64,000 nucleotides of DNA from an uncultured Sphingomonadaceae bacterium (GTDB lineage: Bacteria > Pseudomonadota > Alphaproteobacteria > Sphingomonadales > Sphingomonadaceae): assembly GCA_947497315.1 (NCBI GenBank), contig CANMFX010000001.1, positions 1 to 64,000 of the forward strand, read 5' to 3'. The notes under the pieces are model-generated. The model worked only from the letters and a program-made list of their open reading frames with translations, had not been told where the DNA came from and made no database searches. The translations under genes and the position numbers were made by a program. This document shows positions 25,424-34,801 of this stretch, in pieces (the stretch's first letter is position 1; each line of letters opens with the position of its first letter).

Positions 25424-26989
25424 ATGACATCATCCCGAACCCATATCTTTCGCTTGCTCAAATGGGGTCGTACCCTCGCCAAACATGGCGCGCTGCGCGA
25501 CATTGAGAAGCATAAAGCAACACCGCCGCAGGTCCGGCGCCTTTGCCGTTTCGCGCGCTTGGGCACAATCCAGCCCAAGACGCCAAATTATTCCGCTGCT
25601 TTGCAGGCCATTGGTCCTGCAGCGATCAAGCTTGGCCAGACATTGGCGACACGGCCGGATATTATCGGCGAAGAAGCCGCCCGTGACCTGTTACAGTTGC
25701 AGGACAATCTGCCGCCCGTTGCCTTCGATAAGATCAAGGACGAAATTGAAGCGAGCCTCGGCAAGCCGATCAACGCGCTCTACAGTGATATTGATCCCGA
25801 GCCGGTGGGCGCCGCCTCTATCGCACAGGTCCATCGCGCGACCACGATCGAAGGCAAAGCAGTTGCGGTTAAGGTGCTGCGACCCGGTATTATAAAGAAA
25901 TTCACCGCCGATATTGAAACCTATGAATGGGCGGCGGCTCATCTTGAAGCAATGGGCGGGGAAGCAAAACGGCTGCGTCCACAGCTGGTCATCGCCAATT
26001 TCCGGCGCTGGACAATGCGCGAGCTGGATCTCCGCCGCGAAGCGGCATCGGCATCAGAGCTTGATGAGCATATGGCCAATGTCGAACAGTTTGAAATCCC
26101 GACCATTGACTGGGACCGGACATCGGGCCGGGTTCTGACGCTCGACTGGGTCGATGGCATCAAAATCTCTCGGCGTGACGACCTGATCGCCGCCGGTCAT
26201 GATTTGAACGATATAGCCAACCGGCTGGTCCACACCTTCCTGAAACAGGCGATTGAGGCCGGTTATTTCCACGCCGATATGCATCAGGGAAATTTGTTCG
26301 TGAAAGCCGATGGTACTATTGTCGCCATCGATTTTGGCATCATGGGCCGCATCAATCGCAAGGCGCGCTTCTGGCTGGCAGAAATTTTATATGGATTGAC
26401 CACAGGCAACTACAAGCGTGTGGCCGAAATTCATTTTGAAGCACAATATGTGCCCGATCATCATAATATGGAAGATTTCGCCACCGCGCTTCGCGCTGTG
26501 GGCGAACCGATGCGCGGCAAACCTGTTAGCGAGCTTTCTGTCGGCGATATGCTCGACGGCCTGTTCGCAATTACGCGAGATTTCGACATGGAGACGCAGC
26601 CGCATCTGCTGCTACTTCAGAAAACCATGGTTATGGTCGAAGGCATAGCGACCGACCTTAATCCCGGTATCAATATGTGGGATGCCAGCGGGCCTTATGT
26701 GAAAAACTGGATCCGCGGCGAACTGGGGCCAGAGGCGGCAATTGCCGACCGGATTAATTCGGATATGGATACGCTGATGATGCTGCCCGACATAGTCCGG
26801 CGACTGGATCAGCAGCTTCCACGCCAAGGCGGCGCCCCGCCGCCACCGCCTGTGGCTGATGTGGAACTGATCTGGGAGCGCCGTAAGCCGGGGCGTAGCG
26901 GCGGATTTTGGCGTTATGCCTTGACCGCTGTTATAGCCGCATCAGCGGGCGCAGGCGCGCTGTGGATGTGGGGACAAAGCTGGCTATGA
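25424..26989 (+). CDS. ubiB: Ubiquinone biosynthesis protein UbiB
   Basis: The ATG at 25424 (MTSSRTHIFRLLKWGRTLAKHGAL) is chosen over an upstream TTG that overlaps ubiE. The 521-residue atypical kinase of the ABC1/ADCK family has the KxGQ motif (AAIKLGQTLATRPD), the Ala-rich nucleotide loop (GAASIAQVHRATT) in place of a glycine loop, the invariant Lys in AVKVLRPG, and the catalytic segments FHADMHQGNLFV and AIDFGIMG. There are two C-terminal hydrophobic segments, the last at YALTAVIAASAGAGALWMW. It assists ubiquinone synthesis at the membrane, likely through ATPase activity. It overlaps coaBC by 4 nt. Confidence 0.95.
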   Translation: MTSSRTHIFRLLKWGRTLAKHGALRDIEKHKATPPQVRRLCRFARLGTIQPKTPNYSAALQAIGPAAIKLGQTLATRPDIIGEEAARDLLQLQDNLPPVAFDKIKDEIEASLGKPINALYSDIDPEPVGAASIAQVHRATTIEGKAVAVKVLRPGIIKKFTADIETYEWAAAHLEAMGGEAKRLRPQLVIANFRRWTMRELDLRREAASASELDEHMANVEQFEIPTIDWDRTSGRVLTLDWVDGIKISRRDDLIAAGHDLNDIANRLVHTFLKQAIEAGYFHADMHQGNLFVKADGTIVAIDFGIMGRINRKARFWLAEILYGLTTGNYKRVAEIHFEAQYVPDHHNMEDFATALRAVGEPMRGKPVSELSVGDMLDGLFAITRDFDMETQPHLLLLQKTMVMVEGIATDLNPGINMWDASGPYVKNWIRGELGPEAAIADRINSDMDTLMMLPDIVRRLDQQLPRQGGAPPPPPVADVELIWERRKPGRSGGFWRYALTAVIAASAGAGALWMWGQSWL

Positions 26990-28257
26990 CTAAACCCAAA
27001 CATATCCTGCTGATTATAGGCGGCGGCATCGCCGCTTATAAGGCCAGTGAACTCATCCGGCTGATCCGTAAGGCGGATATGACCGTGCGCTGTGTTCTGA
27101 CCGAGTCGGGCGCACAATTTGTTACGCCGATGACCTTGGCTGCACTTTCCGAAAATGAAGTGCACACAACGCTTTGGTCGCTGAAAGACGAGACAGAGAT
27201 GGGTCACATCCAATTGTCCCGCGAAGCAGATTTAGTCGTAGTCTGTCCGGCGACCGCCAATCTGATGGCCAAGATGGCAGGCGGCGTTGCGGATGACCTG
27301 GCGACAACTTTATTGCTCGCAACCGATACGCAGGTGCTGGCCGTACCGGCGATGAACGTACGCATGTGGGACCATCCAGCGACCCAGCGCAACATTGAAC
27401 AACTCCGCGCCGATGGCATCATCGTCATGCCTCCGGATGAAGGTGATATGGCCTGCGGTGAATTCGGTCCGGGCCGTTTGCCTGAACCACGCGCAGTGAT
27501 GGAAGAGATCAAGCGCTATCTTGGCGGTGATGATAACCCATCTGTCCTCATCGGTGAGAATGAACTTGGTCGCAATCCGTTGGAAGGACAGCCTGCTTTT
27601 GCGCCTGACCAGCATCGACCGCTTCACGGCAAGCATGTGCTTGTAACCGCAGGCCCAACGCGCGAACCGATTGATCCGGTGCGCTATATTGCCAACCGGT
27701 CATCCGGTCGTCAGGGTTTTGCCATTGCCGCAGCCGCAGCCGCAGCTGGCGCGCAAGTCACATTGGTGGCAGGTCCTGTCCACCTGCCAACCCCTGCGGG
27801 CGTAATGCGAGTAGATGTGGAAACCGCATTGGAAATGGAAGCAGCCGTGCATGATGTTTTGCCTTGCGATGTTGCGATCATGGTAGCTGCCGTTGCCGAC
27901 TGGCGGGCAGATGCGCGCGCGGATCAGAAAATCAAAAAGCAAAAAGGGGATGATCCCGCACCACTCGCACTGGTTGAGAATCCGGATATATTGGCGGGTC
28001 TCGCAAAGCATGAAAAACGCCCAGGCTTGCTGATAGGCTTTGCTGCTGAAACCGAGAAAATCGAAGAGCATGCCCGTGCGAAGCTCGCCAAAAAAGGCTG
28101 CGACTGGATTGTCGCCAATGATGTGTCAGGAGACGTCATGGGCGGCGCGGAAAACAGCGTGCATATTGTGACTTCCGACGGCACCGAAATCTGGGAACGT
28201 CTTCCCAAGCCAGAAGTCGCCCGACGGCTGGTGAACAAAATCATTGAAGAAATCTGA
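26986..28257 (+). CDS. coaBC: Bifunctional phosphopantothenoylcysteine decarboxylase / synthetase
   Basis: The start overlaps the ubiB stop as ATGA. The 423-residue fusion has an N-terminal CoaC flavoprotein ([23 protein letters not shown]; active-site His in [44 protein letters not shown]) and a C-terminal CoaB domain from about residue 215 ([38 protein letters not shown]). It makes 4'-phosphopantetheine precursors of coenzyme A from 4'-phosphopantothenate and cysteine with CTP. The gene order next to dut is the common one. Confidence 0.96.
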   Translation: MTKPKHILLIIGGGIAAYKASELIRLIRKADMTVRCVLTESGAQFVTPMTLAALSENEVHTTLWSLKDETEMGHIQLSREADLVVVCPATANLMAKMAGGVADDLATTLLLATDTQVLAVPAMNVRMWDHPATQRNIEQLRADGIIVMPPDEGDMACGEFGPGRLPEPRAVMEEIKRYLGGDDNPSVLIGENELGRNPLEGQPAFAPDQHRPLHGKHVLVTAGPTREPIDPVRYIANRSSGRQGFAIAAAAAAAGAQVTLVAGPVHLPTPAGVMRVDVETALEMEAAVHDVLPCDVAIMVAAVADWRADARADQKIKKQKGDDPAPLALVENPDILAGLAKHEKRPGLLIGFAAETEKIEEHARAKLAKKGCDWIVANDVSGDVMGGAENSVHIVTSDGTEIWERLPKPEVARRLVNKIIEEI

Positions 28258-28264
28258 GGGACGA

Positions 28265-28711
28265 ATGTTTGAACCGATCGAGATAGCCGTGAAACGGTTG
28301 GATGGGGCGGGCGACCTGCCTTTGCCCGGATATGAAACCAGCGGCTCTGCTGGCATGGACGTGCGCGCAGCCGAAGCATCCACTATCGCGGCGGGCAAGC
28401 GCGGCCTGGTCGGCACCGGATTCGCCTTCGCTATACCGGAAGGTTATGAAGTGCAGGTGCGTCCTCGCTCGGGACTGGCATTGAAAAAGGGTATATCCGT
28501 CCTTAATACGCCGGGAACGATCGACAGTGACTATCGGGGCGAGATCAAGGTGATCTTGGCCAATCTGGGCAACGAAGATTTTGTCATCGAACGTGGCGAC
28601 CGGATCGCCCAGATCGTCGTAGCACCTGTGCAACGCGGAACCCTGATAGAAGTCGATAACCTGGATGAAACTGCTCGTGGTTCTGGCGGTTTTGGTTCTA
28701 CCGGTGTATGA
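28265..28711 (+). CDS. dut: Deoxyuridine 5'-triphosphate nucleotidohydrolase
   Basis: The start at 28265 ([12 protein letters not shown]) has GAGG about 6 nt upstream. The 148-residue trimeric dUTPase has its five motifs visible: [53 protein letters not shown], and the C-terminal [11 protein letters not shown]. It hydrolyses dUTP to dUMP and pyrophosphate, keeping uracil out of DNA and feeding thymidylate synthesis. It is the fourth gene of the ubiE operon. Confidence 0.96.
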   Translation: MFEPIEIAVKRLDGAGDLPLPGYETSGSAGMDVRAAEASTIAAGKRGLVGTGFAFAIPEGYEVQVRPRSGLALKKGISVLNTPGTIDSDYRGEIKVILANLGNEDFVIERGDRIAQIVVAPVQRGTLIEVDNLDETARGSGGFGSTGV

Positions 28712-28746
28712 ATTTGTGTTGAAACGCTTTTGGAAAGGAATAACCG

Positions 28747-29151
28747 ATGATTGACCTTCTTTTTGCCATGGCTCTCGCCAGTACCACGGCACAGAATGCT
28801 GATACTATTGCTGCCATGCCAGAGGATTATTCTGTACTGGAAACGGCACAATTCAGAAAACCAATTTATTATGCACAGCGCCATGAAATGGCGGCTGAAC
28901 GGGCTGCCAAAAAAGCCAAATGCAAGTTACCAACAGCAGAGCAATGGGTCTATGCTCGAATAGAGGCGGCTATATTGGTCGCGCCCAATGGTGAACTCGT
29001 CAAAATTGTGCCCGTTGAAAGCGGGTGCCGGGAATTGGAAGTGTACATGGTTAATCATCTTTCCAAATATGGAAAGAAGGCAGGACCAATCTCGACGAGT
29101 GGCGAAACCACCTGGTACAAAACGGCGATGCATTTTCGCTGGCCTGAATGA
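28747..29151 (+). CDS. Small secreted protein of unknown function
   Basis: A 134-residue protein with a short signal-like N-terminus (MIDLLFAMALASTTAQNA) behind a strong GGAAAGGAA ribosome-binding site. The C-terminal half (WVYARIEAAILVAPNGELVKIVPVESGCRELEVYMVNHLSKY) loosely resembles the TonB C-terminal fold seen in many small periplasmic proteins, and contains two cysteines that could form a disulfide. I cannot assign a family firmly. Its stop overlaps the next start (ATGA), so it is translated together with the MoeB/ThiF-like gene; a functional link is possible but not shown. Confidence 0.6.
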   Translation: MIDLLFAMALASTTAQNADTIAAMPEDYSVLETAQFRKPIYYAQRHEMAAERAAKKAKCKLPTAEQWVYARIEAAILVAPNGELVKIVPVESGCRELEVYMVNHLSKYGKKAGPISTSGETTWYKTAMHFRWPE

Positions 29152-29930
29152 GCGGTCTAACCGACGAGCAGCTTGACCGATATGCGCGCCATATCGTCTT
29201 GCGGGACGTCGGCGGTGTCGGTCAGAAGAAGATACTGGACGCGCACATATTAATCATCGGCGCAGGTGGTATTGGTTGTCCTGCGATACAGTATCTCGCG
29301 GCTGCAGGCGTCGGCGCTTTGACTATCATTGACGATGATGTGGTGTCTTTATCCAACCTTCAGCGGCAGGTTTTGTTTTCGTCAGAGGATATTGGATTAC
29401 CGAAGGTTGATGTTGCCAAAAGGGCCGCGCAGCGGATAAACCCGGAAGTGTTAATAAACACAGTTAATCAACGACTTACCGCGCAGCATTTTTCCGATGA
29501 TGCTGCAGCATTTTTTGAACGGTTTGATGCCATATTGGATGGTTCTGACAACTATCAAACCCGGCTTCTGGTGTCTGACTATTCGATCGCCCACCATGTC
29601 CCGCTGGTATCGGCGGCGATCGGCCAGTTTCAGGGGCAGCTTGGCGTTTTCCGTGGATGGGAAGCCGACAAACCCTGCTACCGATGCTTCGTCGGCGATG
29701 CGCTCGACCCGGATGATTGCGACAATTGTTCGGAAGTTGGCGTGTTGGGGGCAATGGTAGGACTGATGGGCAGCTTTGCCGCCATGGAAGCGATCCGGGT
29801 GGTTACCGGCTTTGGCGATGACCCGGCTGGCAAGCTGCAACTGTTCGATGGGCTTAAACCTTCGATGCGCAGCATCAATCTGCCTAAGGATCCGGAATGT
29901 AAAAGCTGCGGAATGACGCCCGAAAGCTAG
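29148..29930 (+). CDS. HesA/MoeB/ThiF family adenylyltransferase
   Basis: A 260-residue E1-like enzyme. The ATP site GAGGIGCPAIQYL is at about 38-50, the DDDVVSLSNLQRQVLF segment at about 65-80 is the family hallmark, and the zinc-binding pairs are CYRC near 180 and CKSC near 255. CSEVGVLGAMVG follows the usual MoeB pattern. The family adenylates the C-terminal glycine of a ubiquitin-like sulfur carrier (MoaD or ThiS). There is no rhodanese domain. No MoaD, MoaE or ThiS gene is adjacent; the IorAB-type molybdoenzyme at 41-43 kb gives a possible need for molybdopterin. Confidence 0.88.
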   Translation: MSGLTDEQLDRYARHIVLRDVGGVGQKKILDAHILIIGAGGIGCPAIQYLAAAGVGALTIIDDDVVSLSNLQRQVLFSSEDIGLPKVDVAKRAAQRINPEVLINTVNQRLTAQHFSDDAAAFFERFDAILDGSDNYQTRLLVSDYSIAHHVPLVSAAIGQFQGQLGVFRGWEADKPCYRCFVGDALDPDDCDNCSEVGVLGAMVGLMGSFAAMEAIRVVTGFGDDPAGKLQLFDGLKPSMRSINLPKDPECKSCGMTPES

Positions 29931-29997
29931 TAACAGGGCAACCAATTGCCTTTCTTCCTATATTGCGCAATGATTGCGGGTAACAGGGGAGAAAATC

Positions 29998-30408
29998 ATG
30001 ACATTACCAGTAACTGCCTTAACCGCCGCCGTCTGCGCTTTGCTGATGATATATCTGATGTTCAGGGTCATCGGTCAGAGACTGCGCACCGAAACCGGAT
30101 TTGGCGCAGGCAGCGACCCGAAAATGGACATGGTCCGCGGCTGTCATTCCAATTTGATGGAGAATGCACCCATCGCGATATTGTTGCTCGCTTTGCTCGA
30201 AATGACCAATGCCCATCATTGGACCCTGACCGGGCTGGCTGCGCTTTTTCTGATCGCGCGGGTGATCCATATCTATGGCATGTATCAGCATTTTGCGGAC
30301 AAAACCGTGCGGTTTCGCCAGCTTGGTGTTATGGGCTCGACACTGTCCATTCTCGCAATGGCGCTTTGGGTGATCTATCTGTTCGTGACGGTCAATCTGC
30401 TGAACTAA
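29998..30408 (+). CDS. MAPEG family membrane protein
   Basis: The ATG at 29998 has a GGGGAGA ribosome-binding site; an earlier in-frame codon lacks this. The 136-residue product has four membrane helices: residues 3-20, 55-75 (NAPIAILLLALLEMT), 78-98 and 112-133. The family motif is clear in the RGCHSNLMENAPIAILLLALLE segment (R-x2-H-x-N-x2-E-x2-P). MAPEG proteins include glutathione transferases and peroxidases of membrane lipids; most bacterial members are untested. Its stop overlaps that of the convergent GFA gene. Confidence 0.88.
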   Translation: MTLPVTALTAAVCALLMIYLMFRVIGQRLRTETGFGAGSDPKMDMVRGCHSNLMENAPIAILLLALLEMTNAHHWTLTGLAALFLIARVIHIYGMYQHFADKTVRFRQLGVMGSTLSILAMALWVIYLFVTVNLLN

Positions 30409-30743
30409 AAGCTGGCCCCATCCACTTCGCGGACTGGCAAGTGCTGCCAGTCGGCCGGCTCGAATATACGCATATTCACTGCCATCCGGTCAGGCGGCGC
30501 CGTGCGCGGCGTCCAGTGGGTATGCGTACCGCAGCGCTTGCAATTCCACAGCGTGATCATCCTGTCACCTTGCACATAGCTGTTCAGCATTTCCGGCTCG
30601 GCATCAATGGTCACCACTTCCGGATTCCAGAAACCACCCCGCCAACCGCTTTTTCGGCACAAGGAACAATTGCATCGCAGCGTTTCCTTGGGCGGTGACG
30701 GGACGGTGATCTGCACGGCCCCACAATGACATTGCCCTTTCAT
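30405..30743 (-). CDS. GFA (CENP-V/GFA) family zinc protein
   Basis: A 112-residue protein with the cysteine layout of the GFA family: CHCGAV at 5-10, CNCSLCRKSG at 24-33, and CKRCGTHTHW near 67-77, two zinc sites in a beta fold. The name comes from the glutathione-dependent formaldehyde-activating enzyme, but most members are of unknown substrate. It is convergent with the MAPEG gene, with overlapping stop codons, and is followed on the same strand by no close gene. Its ATG is near the end of the sirtuin gene (14 nt). Confidence 0.86.
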   Translation of the reverse strand: MKGQCHCGAVQITVPSPPKETLRCNCSLCRKSGWRGGFWNPEVVTIDAEPEMLNSYVQGDRMITLWNCKRCGTHTHWTPRTAPPDRMAVNMRIFEPADWQHLPVREVDGASF

Positions 30744-30757
30744 TTCAGCCCCTTATT

Positions 30758-31462
30758 TCATCCATCGTTCAACACATCGTCAACCCATGTGGGTACCAAT
30801 TCCCCTGCCTTGCCCATCCGGCTTTCATCAAAATAGAGGCTGCCATCCGACGGATCCAAATTCATTTCCAGCGTTTGCGCGCCGTAATGAGCCGCTGATC
30901 GTACAAATCCTGCCGCCGGATAAACGGCTCCAGAGGTTCCGATGGAAACGAATAAATCACATTGCGCCAGCGCCAGTTCTATCCGCTCCATCTGATAAGG
31001 CATTTCGCCAAACCAGACGATATCTGGCCTGAGAGCGATCTGATCACAATGCGGGCAAGCAGGGCCGCTCGATAAATTTTGTTTCACCGCAGAGCGCTCG
31101 CCACAGGCCAGACATAGTCCGCTCAAAAGCTCGCCATGCATATGCACCAGCCGCTGCGATCCCGCCCGGTCATGTAGGTCATCGACATTTTGTGTTACCA
31201 CCAAAAGGTCACCGCCCCAGTTTGCATCCAGCTTGGCCAGCGCCTTATGGGCGGCATTGGGATGCACGGTCTGCAATGTACTGCGCCGCTCATCGTAAAA
31301 TTTCTGGACCAGCGCCGGGTCCCGCTGAAACGCCTCTGGTGTCGCGACATCTTCGACCCGGTGCCCTTCCCAAAGGCCATCGGGTCCGCGAAAGGTTGCG
31401 ACGCCGCTTTCGGCGCTAATCCCCGCGCCGGTCAGAATGACAATATTGTTTATTTCGCGCAT
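30758..31462 (-). CDS. NAD-dependent protein deacylase (sirtuin, SIRT5/CobB class)
   Basis: The start at 31462 (MREINNIVILTGAGISAESG) fits the family; a longer frame would overlap dapB. The 234-residue enzyme has the NAD motifs GAGISAESGVATFRG and TQNVDDLHDRAG, the catalytic His in HMHGELL and the zinc pairs CLAC and CPHC. The segment FYDERRSTLQ holds Tyr-x-x-Arg, which in class III sirtuins (SIRT5, CobB) binds the acid group of succinyl-lysine, so desuccinylase activity is likely besides deacetylase. It is divergent from dapB. Confidence 0.92.
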   Translation of the reverse strand: MREINNIVILTGAGISAESGVATFRGPDGLWEGHRVEDVATPEAFQRDPALVQKFYDERRSTLQTVHPNAAHKALAKLDANWGGDLLVVTQNVDDLHDRAGSQRLVHMHGELLSGLCLACGERSAVKQNLSSGPACPHCDQIALRPDIVWFGEMPYQMERIELALAQCDLFVSIGTSGAVYPAAGFVRSAAHYGAQTLEMNLDPSDGSLYFDESRMGKAGELVPTWVDDVLNDG

Positions 31463-31514
31463 AACGCTATGCCAGCAGCTTCTGCAAATTAATGCAAGTC
31501 TAGGGTGGGAAGTT

Positions 31515-32249
31515 ATGACATCAATCGGGATTATCGGCAGCCAGGGCCGAATGGGCCATGCCCTCGTAAATGCCATTGGCGAGCGGGAAGAGCTGAGCCA
31601 TGCCGGCGGCGTGGATCAGGATGACGATTTTGCCGCATTGCTCGCGCAGAGTGATGTGCTGGTCGACTTCTCGGTACCTGACGGCCTGAGTAACCGCCTG
31701 GACCTCTGCGCAGAGGCTCGCAAGCCGATGCTGGTTGGCACCACCGGACTTGAACCTGCGCATCACCTATCCATCGATGCCGCTGCACAGACCATTCCGG
31801 TGCTCCAGACCGGCAACACATCGCTTGGCGTCAACATGCTGGCAGCCTTGGTGAAAGAAGCCGCATCCCGCCTTGGCGATGACTGGGATATCGAAATTGT
31901 CGAAATGCATCACCGTCATAAGGTTGATGCGCCATCCGGCACTGCTATCCTGCTCGGTGAAGCCGCTGCCAAGGGGCGCGAAATCAATCTGTACGATCAT
32001 AGCGAGCGCGGGCGGGATGGGCAGACCGGCGCCCGGGCGAAAGGCGCAATCGGCTTTGCATCGCTGCGCGGTGGATCAGTCGCCGGCGACCATCATGTGA
32101 TTTTGGCCACGGATGAAGAGCGGATCGAACTGGCTCACCGCGCCGAAAACCGGATGATCTTTGCACGCGGCGCGGTCAAGGCAGCGCTATGGCTGACCCG
32201 GCAACAACCGGGTCGCTATGACATGACCGATATGCTCGGCCTCGACTGA
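31515..32249 (+). CDS. dapB: 4-hydroxy-tetrahydrodipicolinate reductase
   Basis: The start is ATG 31515, with GGGA spaced before it, giving MTSIGIIGSQGRMGHALV. The 244-residue enzyme shows the nucleotide loop GSQGRMG, VGTTGL near 78, and the active-site signature EMHHRHKVDAPSGTA near 130-145. It reduces hydroxytetrahydrodipicolinate with NAD(P)H in lysine and peptidoglycan precursor synthesis, feeding the lysA product at 15.2 kb. It is first of a run dapB - M48 protease - nth, with 37 nt to the next gene. Confidence 0.96.
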   Translation: MTSIGIIGSQGRMGHALVNAIGEREELSHAGGVDQDDDFAALLAQSDVLVDFSVPDGLSNRLDLCAEARKPMLVGTTGLEPAHHLSIDAAAQTIPVLQTGNTSLGVNMLAALVKEAASRLGDDWDIEIVEMHHRHKVDAPSGTAILLGEAAAKGREINLYDHSERGRDGQTGARAKGAIGFASLRGGSVAGDHHVILATDEERIELAHRAENRMIFARGAVKAALWLTRQQPGRYDMTDMLGLD

Positions 32250-32286
32250 CAAGATCGCCAGCATTGAACATGGGGAGGGAGAGATA

Positions 32287-33483
32287 ATGACAGCATTTAA
32301 TCCAGAGGCGGCAACCAACGCCTATATTGACGGCCTCGGTACCGAAGCACTGGCCAAGGCCGCCGACTATACCATCGGCAATCACTGGCTGCTCCTGTGG
32401 GGCTTGCTGGTCTCGGCTTTGGTCACCTGGATCATCATCCGTTCCGGCCTGCTCGACCGGCTCGCTGACAAATTGTCGGCGCGCGGCTTTGCGGTGCGCA
32501 CCTGGATCATCTGTGCCGTTTATTTTCTGGTCTCGACGATCCTTACACTCCCTTGGACGCTGTATACCGACCATTTCCGGCAACATGCTTATGACCTGTC
32601 GAGCCAGCCGCTTGGCGATTTTCTTATGCAAGGCGGCATTTCACTCGTCATGTCGGCCATTTTCGCGGGCCTGTTCTTCCTCGGCATCTATGCCCTGATC
32701 CGCAAGATAGGCCGGCGCTGGTGGATTTGGTCCGGCGGTCTGGCAGCGATCACCATTCTCGCTTTGCTGCTATTGGGACCCGTACTGATCGAGCCGCTGT
32801 TCAACGACTATAAACCGCTGCCCGAAGGCGAAGTGAAGGTCGCGCTGGTGGCCATGGCGGAGGAAGCCGGCATTTCGGAAGACCGTATCTTTGTCTATGA
32901 TGGCTCCCGCCAGTCGGAGAATTTCACCGCCAATGTGTCTGGCATTGGTGGTTCGGCGCGAATTGCCATTTCTGACGTCGCGCTCACATCCGCTTCCCTT
33001 GATGAGGTCAAGGCTGTCACCGGTCATGAGATCGGCCATTATGTCCTCGGCCATGTCTGGCGCTACGCCATCATATTTCCGCTGCTGGCCATCGCGCTCT
33101 TTTTCCTCGCCGACCGACTCTATCTGCGCTTCGCCAAGCTGTTCGGCAGCGATGCGGAAATTGGCGATCCGCGCGGTCTGCCGGTGCTGATTTTCATTGT
33201 TTCGCTATTTTCGCTTCTGGTCCAGCCGATCACCAATGCGCTCACCCGCAGCGGCGAGCGCGAGGCTGATGCCTATTCACTCGAAACTGCGAAGCTTCCC
33301 GATGCACTGGCCAGCGCGCTTGTGAAAACTGCCGAATATCGCTACGCGCGCCCACATCCGATGCAGGAGATGATCTTCTACACCCATCCATCGGTCGAGA
33401 AACGCGTGCGCACGGCGATGGAGTGGAAAGCGGCGAATATGGCGCCTACGGAGTCACCGGCGGAAACGCAAAGCACGCCATGA
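32287..33483 (+). CDS. M48 family metalloprotease (Ste24/CaaX-protease-like)
   Basis: A 398-residue integral membrane protease with a GGGGAGGGAGA ribosome-binding site. Hydrophobic helices lie at about 35-55, 75-95, 115-135, 145-165, with a further pair after residue 255. The zinc motif HEIGHYVLGH (about 247-256) sits within VKAVTGHEIGHY, and the third ligand in EREADAYSLE near 320. The arrangement matches the Ste24-type subfamily (N-terminal helices, long cytosolic insertion), which cleaves membrane or prenylated proteins; bacteria use relatives for membrane-protein quality control. It is followed by nth with a 4-nt overlap. Confidence 0.9.
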   Translation: MTAFNPEAATNAYIDGLGTEALAKAADYTIGNHWLLLWGLLVSALVTWIIIRSGLLDRLADKLSARGFAVRTWIICAVYFLVSTILTLPWTLYTDHFRQHAYDLSSQPLGDFLMQGGISLVMSAIFAGLFFLGIYALIRKIGRRWWIWSGGLAAITILALLLLGPVLIEPLFNDYKPLPEGEVKVALVAMAEEAGISEDRIFVYDGSRQSENFTANVSGIGGSARIAISDVALTSASLDEVKAVTGHEIGHYVLGHVWRYAIIFPLLAIALFFLADRLYLRFAKLFGSDAEIGDPRGLPVLIFIVSLFSLLVQPITNALTRSGEREADAYSLETAKLPDALASALVKTAEYRYARPHPMQEMIFYTHPSVEKRVRTAMEWKAANMAPTESPAETQSTP

Positions 33484-34118
33484 AAAAAGACGATATCTTC
33501 GAATTTTATTCGCGGCTGGCGGCAGACAATCCTTCGCCGGAGACGGAGCTGAACTACGGTAACGTTTATCAGCTTGTCGTTGCGGTGGCCCTGTCGGCGC
33601 AATCCACCGATATTGGCGTGAACAAGGCGACGCGTTTGCTTTTTGAGCAGATTAAAACACCGCAGCAGATGGTCGATCTGGGCCTTGATGGGCTGAAAGA
33701 GCATATCAAGACCATCGGGTTGTATAACAATAAAGCCAAGAACGTCATCGCCCTGTCGGAGCTGCTGATCGCCGACTATGGCGGAGAGGTGCCAGCAGAT
33801 CGCGATGAACTGACCAAGCTGCCCGGCGTGGGGCGCAAGACCGCGAATGTCGTCATGAACTGCGCCTTTGGTGCCGAGACCTTCGCCGTCGATACCCATA
33901 TTTTCCGGGTCGGCAACCGCACCGGACTGGCGCCGGGAAAAACCGTGTTGGCGGTCGAGAAAAAGCTCGAGAAACAGACCCCGGGTCCGTTTCGCGTCCA
34001 TGCTCATCACTGGCTGATCCTACACGGCCGTTATATCTGCAAGGCGCGCAAACCGGAATGCTGGCGCTGTCCGGTTATTGACCTGTGCCGGTTCAAAAAG
34101 AAAACGCCCGCTCCCTGA
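33480..34118 (+). CDS. nth: Endonuclease III
   Basis: The ATG at 33480 overlaps the protease stop (ATGA). The 212-residue DNA glycosylase/AP lyase has the catalytic Lys in the helix-hairpin-helix region (KLPGVGRKTANVVM, Lys near residue 119), the catalytic Asp in VDTHIFRV, and the [4Fe-4S] cysteines C-KARKPE-C-WR-C-PVIDL-C near the C-terminus, the normal Nth spacing. It removes oxidised pyrimidines from DNA. Translation is coupled to the upstream protease. Confidence 0.96.
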   Translation: MKKDDIFEFYSRLAADNPSPETELNYGNVYQLVVAVALSAQSTDIGVNKATRLLFEQIKTPQQMVDLGLDGLKEHIKTIGLYNNKAKNVIALSELLIADYGGEVPADRDELTKLPGVGRKTANVVMNCAFGAETFAVDTHIFRVGNRTGLAPGKTVLAVEKKLEKQTPGPFRVHAHHWLILHGRYICKARKPECWRCPVIDLCRFKKKTPAP

Positions 34119-34227
34119 TCCAAACGGCCTCACCCGCTCATGGCTCAGATCACCGTTCAGCTTTCAGAAATCCTAAGAGGCGTATTTTTTCCGGGATGGG
34201 TCAATTTTGAATATTAGGAGAAATCTA

Positions 34228-34644
34228 ATGAAACTATTAGTTCCGGCCCTGATCGGTGCCGCCCTAACCGTTGCTGGAGCGGCTTATGCTGGTGAGAAGC
34301 GGTCGAAAGACGATAAATATATCATCGAAAAAGTCGGCGAACCGAAAACCTGCATCAACCGGTCTCAAATTCGCTCCACCGATGTAATTGATGACCGGAC
34401 GATCGACTTCAAAATGCGCAACGGCGATATTTATCGCAACAATCTGCCGAACAAATGCAGCGGACTGCGTTTTGAGGAAGCCTTTTCCTATCGCACGTCC
34501 ACCAACCGGCTGTGCAACGTCGATATCATCCGCGTTCTGGACAACACCGCCGGACGCATAGAGACCCGTGGAGCTTGTGGTTTGGGGAAATTTCAGGAAA
34601 TCACCAAGACCAAACGCGAAAAGGCGGAAAAGAACGAAAGCTGA
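34228..34644 (+). CDS. Secreted DUF6491-like protein
   Basis: The ATG at 34228 has AGGAG 7-8 nt upstream. The signal peptide is MKLLVPALIGAALTVAGAAYA. The mature part of about 115 residues has a spaced-cysteine pattern: KTCINRSQIRSTDVIDDRTIDF, then DIYRNNLPNKCSGLRFEEAFSY, NRLCNVDIIRVLD and GACGLGKFQEI. This looks like the DUF6491 family. It has a partner in the window (40202-40594) with the same scheme CI-x2-R-x-[IV]-R-ST-x-VID and LC-x-[DG]-D-I-[IV]-R-[VF]-LD. Four to five cysteines suggest disulfides in the periplasm. Function unknown. Confidence 0.72.
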   Translation: MKLLVPALIGAALTVAGAAYAGEKRSKDDKYIIEKVGEPKTCINRSQIRSTDVIDDRTIDFKMRNGDIYRNNLPNKCSGLRFEEAFSYRTSTNRLCNVDIIRVLDNTAGRIETRGACGLGKFQEITKTKREKAEKNES

Positions 34645-34724
34645 AATAGCGCTGTTTCTGCAAAATTAGTGATTGGCAAAGCAGCCCGCCCGCTGCTAAG
34701 CGCTCGGTTGGTATCTGATACCAA

Positions 34725-34801
<77 letters not shown>

